A program made the translations under genes and the position numbers. Below are positions 10,824-20,318 of a stretch of DNA of 64,000 nt, piece after piece. Position 1 is the stretch's first letter; each line of letters opens with the position of its first letter. The stretch comes from Karalla daura (Eukaryota > Chordata > Actinopteri > Chaetodontiformes > Leiognathidae). The notes under the pieces were generated by a model. The model was not told the DNA's origin. It was given only the letters and a program-made list of their open reading frames with translations, and ran no database searches. The DNA lies in the NCBI GenBank assembly GCA_029224185.1, contig CM055194.1, forward strand, positions 21,601,674 to 21,665,673. Reading direction: 5' to 3'.

Positions 10824-10824
<1 letters not shown>

Positions 10825-10911
<87 letters not shown>
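10825..10911. repeat. (CA)n microsatellite
   Basis: An uninterrupted run of about 43 CA units within intron 13. Confidence 0.97.
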
Positions 10912-10912
<1 letters not shown>

Positions 10913-11282
10913 CGGCAGAGGACTCGCAGCAGCAGCTCTGGGAGTTTGTAAACAAATATTTCCTTTGTTCCTCTCTGCGTACGAGGAACAGACAGACTGT
11001 GAATATATGGAGGCAGCCGCTGGTTTCCCCGCTCCCCCGAGTCCTCTCCGCTCCTCTGCGTCACTTCTCTCCCTTCAGTCCGGATCTCCTCGTACGCAGC
11101 GGCCCGGCCCCGAGTGCCTCCTCCCCACAGAGCGCGCATGCTTTCTGCTGACCTTTCACTCCCTCACCTACGCTCGTCCTTCACTTTAGAGCCGGAGAAG
11201 AAAGATGGTAATCCCCGCCCCCCCACCTCTTCCTCCTCCTTCCTCCCTCCCTCCACACGTGCAGAGCGGGATCCATACTGAC

Positions 11283-11431
11283 CTCGGTGTCTCCAACCTT
11301 CCTGTAGAAGACGTCGTACAGGATGATGAGGCCGTTAGGGGCGGACGGCGCTTTCCACTTGATCATCACGTACGGAGGCTCGGCCGGCACGATCTCGTAG
11401 GTCACCGGGCCGGGGATGAGATCAGCTTTCT
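11283..11431 (-). CDS. insr: insr exon 13: FnIII-3 start
   Basis: The exon is 149 nt. It encodes KADLIPGPVTYEIVP, MIKWKAPSAPNGLIILYDV and FYRKVGDTE. It is about three codons longer than human exon 13 as I recall it. The acceptor is GTCTGCAG and the donor is GAG|GTCAGT. Confidence 0.95.
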
Positions 11432-12183
11432 CTGCAGACACACACACACAACAATATTTAACACACTCTGCCTCTCTGGATCTTTCTTAGCTGGACGGTG
11501 GCTTGGTTTCCAGCCAAACACGCTAGTCGTTTCTATCTTCTGCCATAATGAGATTATGAAGAGTGGTGCTACTGAAACAAGCTGTAGGTGGAGGCAGTTA
11601 GAGGATCATTAGACTGTTGTGAAAGGGCGCCGCGAAATTATGTATTATAAGAGAAGCAGTCGAACTTCAAGCTCGACCCCTGAACCTTACAAAAATGCAG
11701 TATTATCACATTTGCATATAAATGCATTGACAGAGCAGTTTTCTCCCTTGTTCAAACTAGAAATTTGCTCATTTTTCCAAATTCTCTGTCCTAATATTTG
11801 AGTTTCAAGTCCTTACAAATGTGAGGCTTTAATACCGTATATATATAATGCACTTACTCCGTGTGAATCAACACCTCTATAAGACCTGAACATACTGCAA
11901 TATTGCAATGAGAAACCCCTCCATGTCAAAAAACCTGAGGTGGTTTTCAGATGCACAGATGCAGAAGTCTATCATTTAAGAGTAATAGATGCACTTAGAC
12001 ACAGCGCACACAACAAAAACCAAGGAAACGCAAAATGTTCTGAGCGTCTATCTTCCTCAGAGTGGCCCGATGAGATCTGATGAGAAATGTTAACCCCTAC
12101 GAGCAGTTTTTGAGGTATCTCTGTTGTTTAGGAGCAGATGTTAGAGACTGGCTGGTTGTCTGAGCAGACCGTCCTGCTCTTAC
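11432..12183 (-). other. insr intron 12b
   Basis: The intron is 752 bp. It contains a short copy of the repeat seen at 9895-10245 (about 12000-12110); otherwise nothing recognised. Confidence 0.8.
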
Positions 12184-12337
12184 CCTCCGGCATGGTCCGG
12201 GCGCTGACGTAGGCAGCCAGGCTGCAGCGCTTCAGGTCCGTCGGATGGTTGCAGGCCATGATGTCGATCTTATAGCTGGTGAAATGCTGCAGGTTGGAGA
12301 TCACTGTGGACTCCTTGTTGAACACCTTTATCTCCAC
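12184..12337 (-). CDS. insr: insr exon 12b: FnIII-2 second half
   Basis: The exon is 154 nt, with acceptor TCCTGCTCAG and donor G|GTAAGA. It encodes VEIKVFNKESTVISNLQHF, YKIDIMACNHPTDLKRC and SLAAYVSARTMPE. The last motif is INSR-like rather than IGF1R-like. The extra intron separating it from exon 12a is 346 bp. Confidence 0.94.
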
Positions 12338-12683
12338 CTGAGCAGGAGAGAGCCAAAGTTACAATCTGTTTTCCAGGGCTGCAAGAAACGGTTCCATTTT
12401 TGTAGTTGATTAATTGATAATGAACTGTGAAAATTGACCAAAGAAAAGGAACAAAGGACTAAAGAAAGCAGAAAATATTCACATTTGAGAAGCTGTGATA
12501 AGAGAATTTTAACATTTCTTAGAATTATTCTCAAATTAAAAGGAAAATGGTGAACTCGACCAATCAATCATTCAATTAGCTGTTCAAAGAAGTTGTTGCA
12601 GCTCTATTATTTTCCCTTCTCTAGAGTTTGAGCTGTATTAATCGTCTAGTTTCACATGAGGAGGAAGAGCGAAGGAGCGGCAC
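12338..12683 (-). other. Extra intron splitting exon 12
   Basis: The intron is 346 bp and phase 0, bounded by GTGCCG and CTGCTCAG. Its AT-rich interior, with stops in the exon 12a frame, supports a true intron. Human INSR has no intron at this point as I know it. Confidence 0.85.
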
Positions 12684-12819
12684 CTTGGTTCCTTCGTCCT
12701 CGTCTTCCTCGGTGGGGCTGGGGGTGGTGGAGCCGAGGTGCAGCCCGGGGTCCATGGTGGGGAAGGGCAGCGGCAGGCTGGCGTTGGCCACCCCGACCGA
12801 CCGACGGCGCCGCAGCGGC
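12684..12819 (-). CDS. insr: insr exon 12a: proreceptor cleavage site and beta-chain N-terminus
   Basis: The exon is 136 nt. It begins PLRRRRSVGVAN, so the joined sequence has the furin-type site RRRR|SVGVAN (human RKRR|SLGD). The rest is the glycosylation- and Ser/Thr/Pro-rich insert ending in an acidic run (TEEDEDEGTK). The acceptor is CCTGTCCCCAG. The donor AAG|GTGCCG is weak. The human counterpart is one exon 12; here it is cut after GTK in phase 0. Confidence 0.9.
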
Positions 12820-12885
12820 CTGGGGACAGGTCAAAGGTCAGGACAGGACACACCGGTCTCCTACTCTACCAGACAGGCCTGCTCT

Positions 12886-13301
12886 CAGGACAGGTCTCCT
12901 CTCAGACTCTGAGGACAGGTCTACTCTCAGACTCTGAGGACAGACCTGCCCTCAGACTGTGAGGACAGGTCTGCTCTCAGACTGTGAGGACAGGTCTGCT
13001 CTCAGACTGTGAGGACAGGCCTGCTCTCAGACTGTGAGGACAGGCCTGCTCTCAGACTGTGAGGACAGGCCTGCTCTCAGACTGTGAGGACAGGTCTGCT
13101 CTCAGACTGTGAGGACAGGTCTGCTCTCAGACTGTGAGGACAGGTCTGCTCTCAGACTGTGAGGACAGGTCTACTCTCAGACTGTGAGGACAGGTCTGCT
13201 CTCAGACTGTGAGGACAGGTCTGCTCTCAGACTGTGAGGACAGGTCTGCTCTCAGACTGTGAGGACAGGCCTGCTCTCAGACTGTGAGGACAGGCCTGCT
13301 A
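12886..13301. repeat. 25-bp minisatellite in intron 10
   Basis: About 16 copies of a 25-bp unit, consensus CTGCTCTCAGACTGTGAGG + ACAGGC on the plus strand. Copies differ at only a few positions, mostly C/T and G/A. The array ends about 67 bp from the exon 12a acceptor. On the transcribed strand every unit has a pyrimidine-rich CCTGTCCTCACAG. Confidence 0.96.
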
Positions 13302-14494
13302 TCGGAGACTGTAGACTGCAGTCTGCGTCTCGAGCTGGGGACCGAGCCGCCCGAGCCCGGCTGAACACATGGTCAAACTCTCCTGAGACAAAGTTTCTAC
13401 AGTTTCAGGGTAAACAAACATGGACGACCGTCGGCTGCTGGTCTGAAGCTCTCCGCTCTGAGAGACTATACACGTCATGTTTTATACATGCGAGTTTTGC
13501 CTTATTCATGTTTGTTTCCTCCACCTTCTGCTGTCAACATATTCTGAAGTCATCTCCTGTGTCCTGTCAACACTGAAAATTATATGGCTTTTAAGAAACT
13601 AAAATGTAGATTTAAAAGTGTTACATAATTGATCTTACTTTTCTTATTTCAAATTCAACTTTACTTTAATTCAACTTTAATCTGAATTCAAGAAATCTTG
13701 TCAAGTGAAATCATCTTACAGATTACTTCACTAGTTCAGAGTGCCTCTGACCTCAGATTAAGTGTTACTACCTTGTGTTTAGCCTCTCCTCTTTTGCAGT
13801 ACACCAGTTTTCATCTGCTGTTGGCAACATGTGTTTGAGTGTAGTCGGGTCGGTAATCGGTTCACAAACATCCAAACATGTTTGAGTGACTGACAGAGGC
13901 TGGGTCTCGTCTGCTCCCCTCACACAGTGACAGATCTCTGTGCTGAGCGGTCACCACGTTAACGCTGGATCGCAGGTAGAATCAGGAGAGAGTCTTGAGA
14001 CCCGTACCCCCGGGGTACGGCTGGATCAGTGCTATGGCTCAGGTCCAACGGGAACCTCTGCTCACACTAACCTTTAGAGCGTGGAGCGAGTCTGACTATG
14101 TGACATTTATCCCACCAGTACCACCTACTGCCCTGCTGGAGGAGCTCGGAGCCCGAGCCTCCACTGTCTCTGGAGGTGAGCGGCATCGAGAGCGAGGCGC
14201 TGGAGAAGCTGCGAGCAGAACGCAGACGCCTCCACCCGTAGAAAACCGGGATGAGCGGCGTCCTTGGAGCAGCTTCTCCCCGGACTTCACTTCCCCTTCG
14301 GTGTTCAGGGAAGTGTGAGAGTGAGCCAACGCGGGCCCGACACGACTTCATCGGCTCAGAGGAGAGGAAACGACGCAGCGTCCTGCTTCCCCTTCGCGTG
14401 ACAGACACCCAGAGCACCGGGAGGTCTTTGTGTGGCACGGTGCATGGAGCTGACCCCGGCCCATTCAACAGCATGGCTTCAAAATGCAGCTGAG

Positions 14495-14508
14495 GTGTGA
14501 GTGAGTGT

Positions 14509-14578
<70 letters not shown>
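14495..14578. repeat. (GT)n microsatellite
   Basis: About 80 bp of GT units within intron 10. Confidence 0.95.
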
Positions 14579-14580
<2 letters not shown>

Positions 14581-15308
14581 AAATGGCAGTCTGCATGACT
14601 GCACCTCTGACTGGCATGAATGATAATGGGCACAGTAATCACTCCCCTAGGGAAGCGAAGGGAGAGACTGTGGGTGTTTGTGTGTGTCAGGGGAGAGAGG
14701 GGCAGGGGCACCGGGGCCCAGACAATCAGCACCTCCCACCCTAAGCCCCCCCCCCCATGTTAGTGGCCCGGACAAAAAAACACGGTTTACATAAACCACA
14801 CACACGCACGCACACGCACACACTCACACTCACTCACACACACACACAGATGGACGAGACAGAGTTGGCACGGAGCCGTTTGTGAGACGGACATGATGGA
14901 GGCCGGGACAGAGGGGGGAGTGATGGAGGGGCTCCAGTGTCTCTGCTTCCTCTGCTGCTGCTGCTGCACGGCCGCAAAACAGCAGACACCACAGCAAAAA
15001 GCCCAACTTCCCTGGGTGATGTTAAATTTAATGCAGTGTTCTACGTGTATGAGCTGATGAAATATTGAAGGAGACCTGCCGTGTGCACTGAGTGAGCTAT
15101 CTGCGCCCCGCGTGACAAAAGAGAAAGTTGAAAGTTCAGGCTGTGCGTGTTTAAGTCCACGCTCGGAGAGTTCAAAGTCTGTGTGAGGAGATGCAGTTCA
15201 GGCGGTGGTGAAGCGTCACGTTTCTAACCATCCTGCTTCTTTTGAGTGGCTCCACGTGCTGACACGCTGGTGCTGAAGCTGCGGCTGAGGCGTGTGTGCA
15301 GTACGTAC

Positions 15309-15507
15309 CTGCTCTCGAACACCTCGTTGTGGAGGTAGTTCTCGAAGGTCTTGCGGTACTCGATCTCCTCCTGCTCCTTCTTCAGCTGCGTGTCGGTCTT
15401 GGGGCAGGCGCAGCAGCGCCCCCCCGCCGCCGGCTCGTCCGTGTGGTTCCACTTCTGCTCGTTCTCCGTGTCCAGGTGTGTGGGGCTGCGGGACGGCAGC
15501 TTCATGC
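15309..15507 (-). CDS. insr: insr exon 10: insert domain with alpha-CT helix
   Basis: The exon is 199 nt. It encodes MKLPSRSPTH, a variable acidic stretch, RCCACPKTD (the cysteine triplet that links alpha subunits) and the alpha-CT segment KTFENYLHNEVFES. That segment packs on L1 and contacts insulin in the family. The residue after LHN is Glu, where human INSR has Val and IGF1R has Ser. The donor is AG|GTACGT. The split Arg codon joins directly to exon 12a; no exon 11 equivalent is seen between them. Confidence 0.95.
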
Positions 15508-15590
15508 CTGGGCGGGGAGGGAGGGGTCAGGAATGGATGCGTGTGGGGTCAGGAGGACGGGGGCGGGGGGGGGGCTGTGGTCGCACTCAC

Positions 15591-15758
15591 CTTGCAGGCA
15601 GTAGTCAAACTTGTAGAGGTCGCTGTCCTCGGCCTGCTTGGTGCAGATGACCCTGTAGTGGGTGATGTTGCCGTTGGGGTTGGCCGGGGGCTTCCACTTG
15701 AGGATGATCTGGGAGGAGGAGTTGGAGGAGGAGATGGGGTCCAGAGGCTCAGAGGGCT
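15591..15758 (-). CDS. insr: insr exon 9: FnIII-2 start
   Basis: The exon is 168 nt, matching the remembered human length. It encodes EPLDPISSSNSSSQIILKWK, then PPANPNGNITHYRV, QAEDSDLYKFDYCLQ. The Cys of DYCLQG corresponds to the alpha-chain partner (human Cys647) of the alpha-beta disulfide. The acceptor is CCTGTCAG and the donor is CAAG|GTGAGT. Confidence 0.95.
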
Positions 15759-16382
15759 CTGACAGGGGACAGAGGGAGGGACACAGTGAGACAGCAGGCT
15801 CAGAGCAGGGATCAGAAGACACAGACTCAGGATGATCTCCAGCCTGGTGAGACGTCTGCCGTGACGTCAACCAGGAAGACAACGGCCCGCCCTGACGTCT
15901 GAACGAGACGGGAGGACATGAGACGCCATGACCTGTGGCACGCACCGGCGTGAAATAAACAGCCAGAAAAACATGTTTGTTTGTGTGAGGAGTCAACAAG
16001 CGACATTAAAGTAGTAGGTCTGCCACTCCCTCTGCCTGGAGGCCTTTACAGAATGATCCCTTACAAACTACTGGAAACACTGCTTAGGACTAAACTGACC
16101 AAGATACTGTACAAAGTGCTGGGAAAGGTGGACCTCATATTCTTAGAGGTGTAACTCCCCAATTTTGCATTATTCGATGGGCTACAATATGTCAACTTTG
16201 TTACCCAGGTTGTGTATTTGTTGTTCCCTCTCTGGGTGTAATACTCCACGTGTATTTACTGGTTCAATGCAAAAAGTGAAATTGAATAGAAACTGAAAAA
16301 AAAAACTACAAAGTTCGGAAATTATGATTCTGTGCATCCCAACTCCTCAGAAGTCTCTAGAAACAGGACTCGAGTGACTCAC
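15759..16382 (-). other. insr intron 8
   Basis: The intron is 624 bp. It includes a perfect TGACGTCA at 15862-15869; otherwise nothing recognised. Confidence 0.85.
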
Positions 16383-16633
16383 TGGAGGCGTTGGTGAGGA
16401 CGTAGATGATCTTGCTCTTGGCTCCGTGCACCTGGTGCTCGTCGGACGCAGACAGCTGGGTTTTGACCATGATGGCGTACTGGGTCCAGGGCTTCAGCGG
16501 GTAGATCAGGTAGCCCGGGTCCTCCGCCTTCTTCTGGTCGGTGGAGCGCGCTGGAGGGTCCACGTCTGCGATGGCCCAGCTGTTGGAGCCGCACGCGTCC
16601 TGGCCGTCGAACTCCGTCACATTCTTATACGGT
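16383..16633 (-). CDS. insr: insr exon 8: FnIII-1 with the alpha-alpha disulfide cysteine
   Basis: The exon is 251 nt. It encodes PYKNVTEFDGQDACGSNSW, where the Cys corresponds to human Cys524, one of the alpha-alpha disulfide positions. It continues with ADVDPPARS, LKPWTQYAIMVKT and GAKSKIIYVLTNAS. The 3' splice site is preceded on the transcribed strand by about 180 nt of almost pure C/T sequence. The donor is A|GTGAGT. Confidence 0.95.
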
Positions 16634-17493
16634 CTGGAGAGAGAGGAGAGAGAGGAGGAAGAGGAGGGAGAGGAGGGAGAGGAGGGAGAGGAGGGAGAGG
16701 ACAGACAGGAGAGGAGGGAGAGAGGAGGGAGAGGAGGAAGAGGAGGGAGAGGAGGAGAGGAGGGAGAGGAAGGAGAGGAGGGAGAGGAGAGAGAGGAGGA
16801 AGAGGAGAGAGAAGAGAGCAGGTCAGCCAGGGCCAGATACACAAGGAGGTGTACGACTAGGCCATATTTACTGAGGGAAGATGGCGAAAGGTGACTTATT
16901 TTTCTTCTTTTATCCTTCTTACTCAACTTAAAGGGCACAAGTAGCACAAGTGTTTCTAAAAATCATTCTCAAAATGTTTCTAAATGCTTCACCTGATGAA
17001 TTATTAAATGAACAACTGAATGAGTTGATTATAGCCAGGTGATTTGTTGTAGCAGCTGATTCTGGTCGGTGCAGTGCTGCACAGAGGCGGACTGAGGATG
17101 CTGCAGTGATACGTCGGCTTCAGCCTGAAGACATCCTGAATGTGCAGAAGCTTTCCTATTGTTGGTTTGGATAATGCAGAGAGAGCCTCAGCCTGTGACG
17201 TGCAGCAGCTTCCCAGAGCCAGCCTGACACACTTAAACCCTCAACATTTTGATATGTTTTTCCAAGGCATGAAAAACATGCTGGATAAGTTCACTGAGGA
17301 GACTTTGAAGTGTGTACAAAGATGGCTGTGGATTCTGTTATCGCATGATTAAAAGATCATGACGGGCAGTATCAAAGGCGGCGATATGACAAACCCCGCT
17401 AATTTTATCTTCTAATTAACTTTGGTATGTTTTGCCCATGCTACGGAGGGAAAAAACGAAAGAAAAATCCCATGATGCGCGTCATATACTTAC
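16634..17493 (-). other. insr intron 7
   Basis: The intron is 860 bp. Its 3' part (16638-16819) is an almost pure purine run on the plus strand, built from GAGGGAGAG-like units. The remainder is ordinary sequence. Confidence 0.85.
16638..16819. repeat. Purine-rich imperfect repeat at the exon 8 acceptor
   Basis: About 180 bp of GAGGA/GGGAGA units on the plus strand, so C/T on the transcript. It directly abuts the exon 8 3' splice site. Confidence 0.9.
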
Positions 17494-17620
17494 GCCTCTT
17501 TGTAGAGAACCATGAAACCCAGCAAGTCTCTAAAGTCCAAGGGCCAGAAGGGCTCCCACTTCAGCATGATCATGTTGGACCTCGTCTTGATCATCTTGAA
17601 CTCTAAGAACTTGGTCTCAC
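17494..17620 (-). CDS. insr: insr exon 7: FnIII-1
   Basis: The exon is 127 nt, matching the remembered human length. It encodes ETKFLEFKMIKTRSNMIMLK, then WEPFWPLDFRDLLGF and LYKEA, the first fibronectin III domain. The acceptor is CCCTCAG and the donor is GC|GTAAGT. Confidence 0.95.
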
Positions 17621-17905
17621 CTGAGGGAGAAAACACACAGAGCTCAGGATGAACAAATGACGAGCAGAACGATACAGAAACAAGAGATCTGAGAGAAAAT
17701 GCAGGAACAACATCTCTTTTCCACTGTCCTGAAGGATGAAGACTGTTCTGCTCGAAGACATTTCATTCAAGAGTTTGCTGCTATTAGTAGATCAGACTTG
17801 TGTTTGCTGCTCTGATATTGAGCATTAGCAGAGTGTGAGGAAAGCGGTATTCCCTGTCATTCTCCCATTAAAGATGGAGGAGGGGCCAGGAGGTGGATGT
17901 CTTAC

Positions 17906-18120
17906 AGGACGCCTGGTCCCCGTTGTTGCGCACTGCGATGTCGTTCTTCTGGTTGCGCTCCTTGGTTCCCGTCACCTCCTCCATCTTCTTGATTTCCGAC
18001 ATGCAGAGCTTGGAGTTGTAGTGGAAGAAGGTGCGGCCGCGCTCGATGGTCAGGTTGTGCTTGGACCAGTCCCACAGCTCACGCAGGTTCTGGTTGTCCA
18101 GGGCGTAGAAGGCGTAGGCG
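17906..18120 (-). CDS. insr: insr exon 6: L2 end into FnIII-1
   Basis: The exon is 215 nt, matching the remembered human length. It encodes AYAFYALDNQNLRELWDWSK, HNLTIERG, KLCMSEIKKMEEVTGTK and NNGDQAS. The donor is T|GTAAGA and the acceptor is CCTCCAG. The split codon with exon 7 restores the conserved Cys of QASC. Confidence 0.95.
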
Positions 18121-18641
18121 CTGGAGGACGGACCAGAGCAGGGGTTAGACTCCAGGGAGGACACAGTCACACAGAGCAGGGCTGGACCATGTTATAGCCA
18201 GGACATGTCAGGGTAGAGGTCCAATCCCTACTGTTGTCTAGCTGAAATGTTCCCTCTAATCTTATAGGTGAGATGTGTAGAGCAATGTTGTATCAATGTA
18301 CATCAATGTACCAATGAACATTTATTTTCAGATAAATACATATAAACAGATTCAGATATTTCAAATTAAAATGTTCAATCTGACCTGGCATTTTCATATC
18401 AGAAGGGTTTGAGGTATTTGAGGTATTTGCAGTGCATGCTGTTCTGCTTCTCTTCAGACTCTTAATACTAAAGTTCTCTGACTGTTCCTTCACGACTACG
18501 TCTTCATCTTCTTCTGTGTCTCTCGCTCTCATAGGCTATTCATGTTGTGTGTCTGAATCAGCTATTTCTTATATTTCTGTTGATCATAAGTTTGTATCAT
18601 GATGGTTGCATTTGATTATTCATTTCATCGAGCAGACTCAC
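18121..18641 (-). other. insr intron 5
   Basis: The intron is 521 bp with no recognised feature beyond a short local repeat of ATCAATGTAC near 18293-18312. Confidence 0.8.
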
Positions 18642-18786
18642 TCTCCCTCCAGGTGCTCCCCCCTGATGATGCGTAGCTTGCGGAGGAAGGAGAGGGAGAC
18701 CAGCGCGTAGGCCCTGCGAACGGTCAGGAAGCCCGTGATCTCCTCGATCTGGCCCAAGCTGGCCTCCAGCTCGGCCGCGATGTTGT
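18642..18786 (-). CDS. insr: insr exon 5: L2 domain
   Basis: The exon is 145 nt, the length I recall for human exon 5. It encodes NIAAELEASLGQIEEITGFL, RRAYALVSLSFLRKLR and IIRGEHLEG, part of the second leucine-rich L domain. The acceptor is CCCGCAG and the donor is GA|GTGAGT. The split codon makes Asp with exon 6. Confidence 0.95.
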
Positions 18787-19051
18787 CTGCGGGGAGGCAG
18801 AGGTTCGGTCACTGGGTGATACTAGCAAGCAGGCAGAGACGTGGTCTGACAAGCACATGCTGGGCTGGAGGAGGAGGAGGAGGAGGAGGGGGAGGGGGAG
18901 ACGGAGACAGTAGCCGGGTGGTAAAGAGGAAAGCCCAGGCTGAGAAACCTGAGAGAGAGTCGTGGAAGGGAACTGGGGATATGATGAAGCAGTGTGAGAA
19001 GCAGAGCCTCAGCAGGAGGCCCAGCAGGAGGCGAGGTGTAGTAGTACTCAC

Positions 19052-19191
19052 TCCCTCCGCGGATCTTGATGATCATGTTGCCATGGAGAACCGTGCAGCC
19101 TCTCAGAGCCTGAGCTGAAGTTACCGAGTCGACCGTCTTGTTTCCCACACACAGTTTAGGACAAAGGCCCTCGCACGGTGAACAGGTCAAC
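19052..19191 (-). CDS. insr: insr exon 4: end of Cys-rich domain and start of L2
   Basis: The exon is 140 nt. The acceptor is CTCTCTGCAG, preceded by a (CT)n tract, and the donor is A|GTGAGT. It encodes LTCSPCEGLCPKLC, then KTVDSVTSAQALRGCTV and IIKIRGG. Compared with human it lacks three residues before KT(I/V)DSVTSAQ. The final A joins exon 5 to make an Asn codon, giving RGGNN. Confidence 0.95.
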
Positions 19192-19216
19192 CTGCAGAGA
19201 GAGGGGGTGGGGTGGG

Positions 19217-19288
<72 letters not shown>

Positions 19289-19318
19289 CAGAGAGAGAGA
19301 GAGAGAGACAGAGAGAGA
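19217..19318. repeat. (GA)n microsatellite at the exon 4 acceptor
   Basis: About 100 bp of GA units with few interruptions, starting about 25 bp from the exon 4 3' splice site. On the transcript it is (CU)n. Confidence 0.95.
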
Positions 19319-19375
19319 ATTAACTGTTAATGATAATAGTTAATATTTTGGGAGCTGCGACAGCCATCGTCCTGT

Positions 19376-19830
19376 TTACCGATCGATGCCCAGGGAGCGC
19401 TGCGGCCGCGTGCGTCTCATCAGAATGAGATTATTGTGCTTAATCTGCGGAGCGGCGGCGCTGACGTCACGGCCATAGCGAGCATGCCGGGCTGAGCGCC
19501 AGGACGCCGAGAGGTGTCCCAGCGACGGCGTGCCCAGGCGCCGCACACGCAGCCAAACAACAAACTGCTTCTGTTTTTCCTTTTTGAGTGTTTGTGTTTT
19601 TTCTTCCGCGAGCAGAGAATAACAAATACCAGGGATGTCTGCCTGCGTCAGATAGCAGGCGCGGGCCGGGGCGGCGGCCTGCGCCGTGAGGGAGGAATGC
19701 TGGGGTGGTGCGGGCCGGGACGGAGGGACAGGATCCGTCCTCTGATTGGACGCTCCCACCTCGCTCCCTGTACACGACTCCCCGACAGCAGGACGTTGGT
19801 GACGGGCGAGTTTCCAGAAGGGTTCCTGGA
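19376..19830. promoter_or_regulatory. CpG-rich intronic block with a perfect CRE
   Basis: The stretch is dense in CpG (GCGCTGCGGCCGCGTGCG, GGAGCGGCGGCGC, GGCGCGGGCCGGGGCGGCGG) against a CpG-poor neighbourhood. It carries TGACGTCA at 19462-19469. It may be an orphan CpG island, enhancer or internal promoter; no first exon is recognisable. Confidence 0.4.
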
Positions 19831-20101
19831 GCCGGTCGCTGAGACGCAGTCAGACCGACAGCTCCATGAATGGGCAGTGAATGCACTCAGGACGAGGGGG
19901 CGAGGTGAGGGGATGGGTGGGGGGTGGGGGTGGGGGTGGGGGGGTTGATTTGTGCAATTCTCCTCAATTAATTTGATAAATCCCGTAATGGAGGCACAGG
20001 CTTTTAGGAGCGGAATTAGATTATCTCTCATTCACATCTCGTTCATTTTTATTAGCAGCGTGTGGAAAGAGGAGAGAACTGTCATCCTCGGCTTCAACCG
20101 C

Positions 20102-20149
<48 letters not shown>

Positions 20150-20286
20150 ATCACAGACAGACAACAGAACAACACGACTGAAACACCAGCTGCAGTTGCC
20201 AACAGAGACTCTTCTGTTTTTCCTCCTCTCTCTCTCTCTCTCTCCGTCTCTCTCTCTCTACCTCTCTCTCTCTCTCTCTCTCTCCG

Positions 20287-20318
<32 letters not shown>

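Larger units (their letters stand above)
9797..11282 (-). other. insr intron 13, with an old repeat and a long (CA)n
   Basis: The intron is 1,486 bp. It holds a degenerate interspersed repeat (about 9895-10245) and a (CA)n of about 87 bp at 10825-10911. No coding exon is recognised. Confidence 0.8.
12820..15308 (-). other. insr intron 10, the site of mammalian exon 11
   Basis: The intron is 2,489 bp. It holds the 25-bp minisatellite, a palindrome at 14002-14020 and a (GT)n at 14495-14578. I see no 36-nt cassette exon resembling mammalian exon 11. Exons 10 and 12a join in frame through a split Arg codon. Confidence 0.8.

Noticed and set aside
12886..13301. CRISPR-like appearance of regular 25-bp repeats
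   Set aside because: Units are contiguous with no unique spacers, and the locus is an intron of a vertebrate gene.
15309..15762. Plus-strand open frames over exons 9 and 10 (Ala/Arg/Pro-rich)
   Set aside because: They are antisense shadows of the GC-rich insr coding exons; the minus strand encodes the conserved protein.
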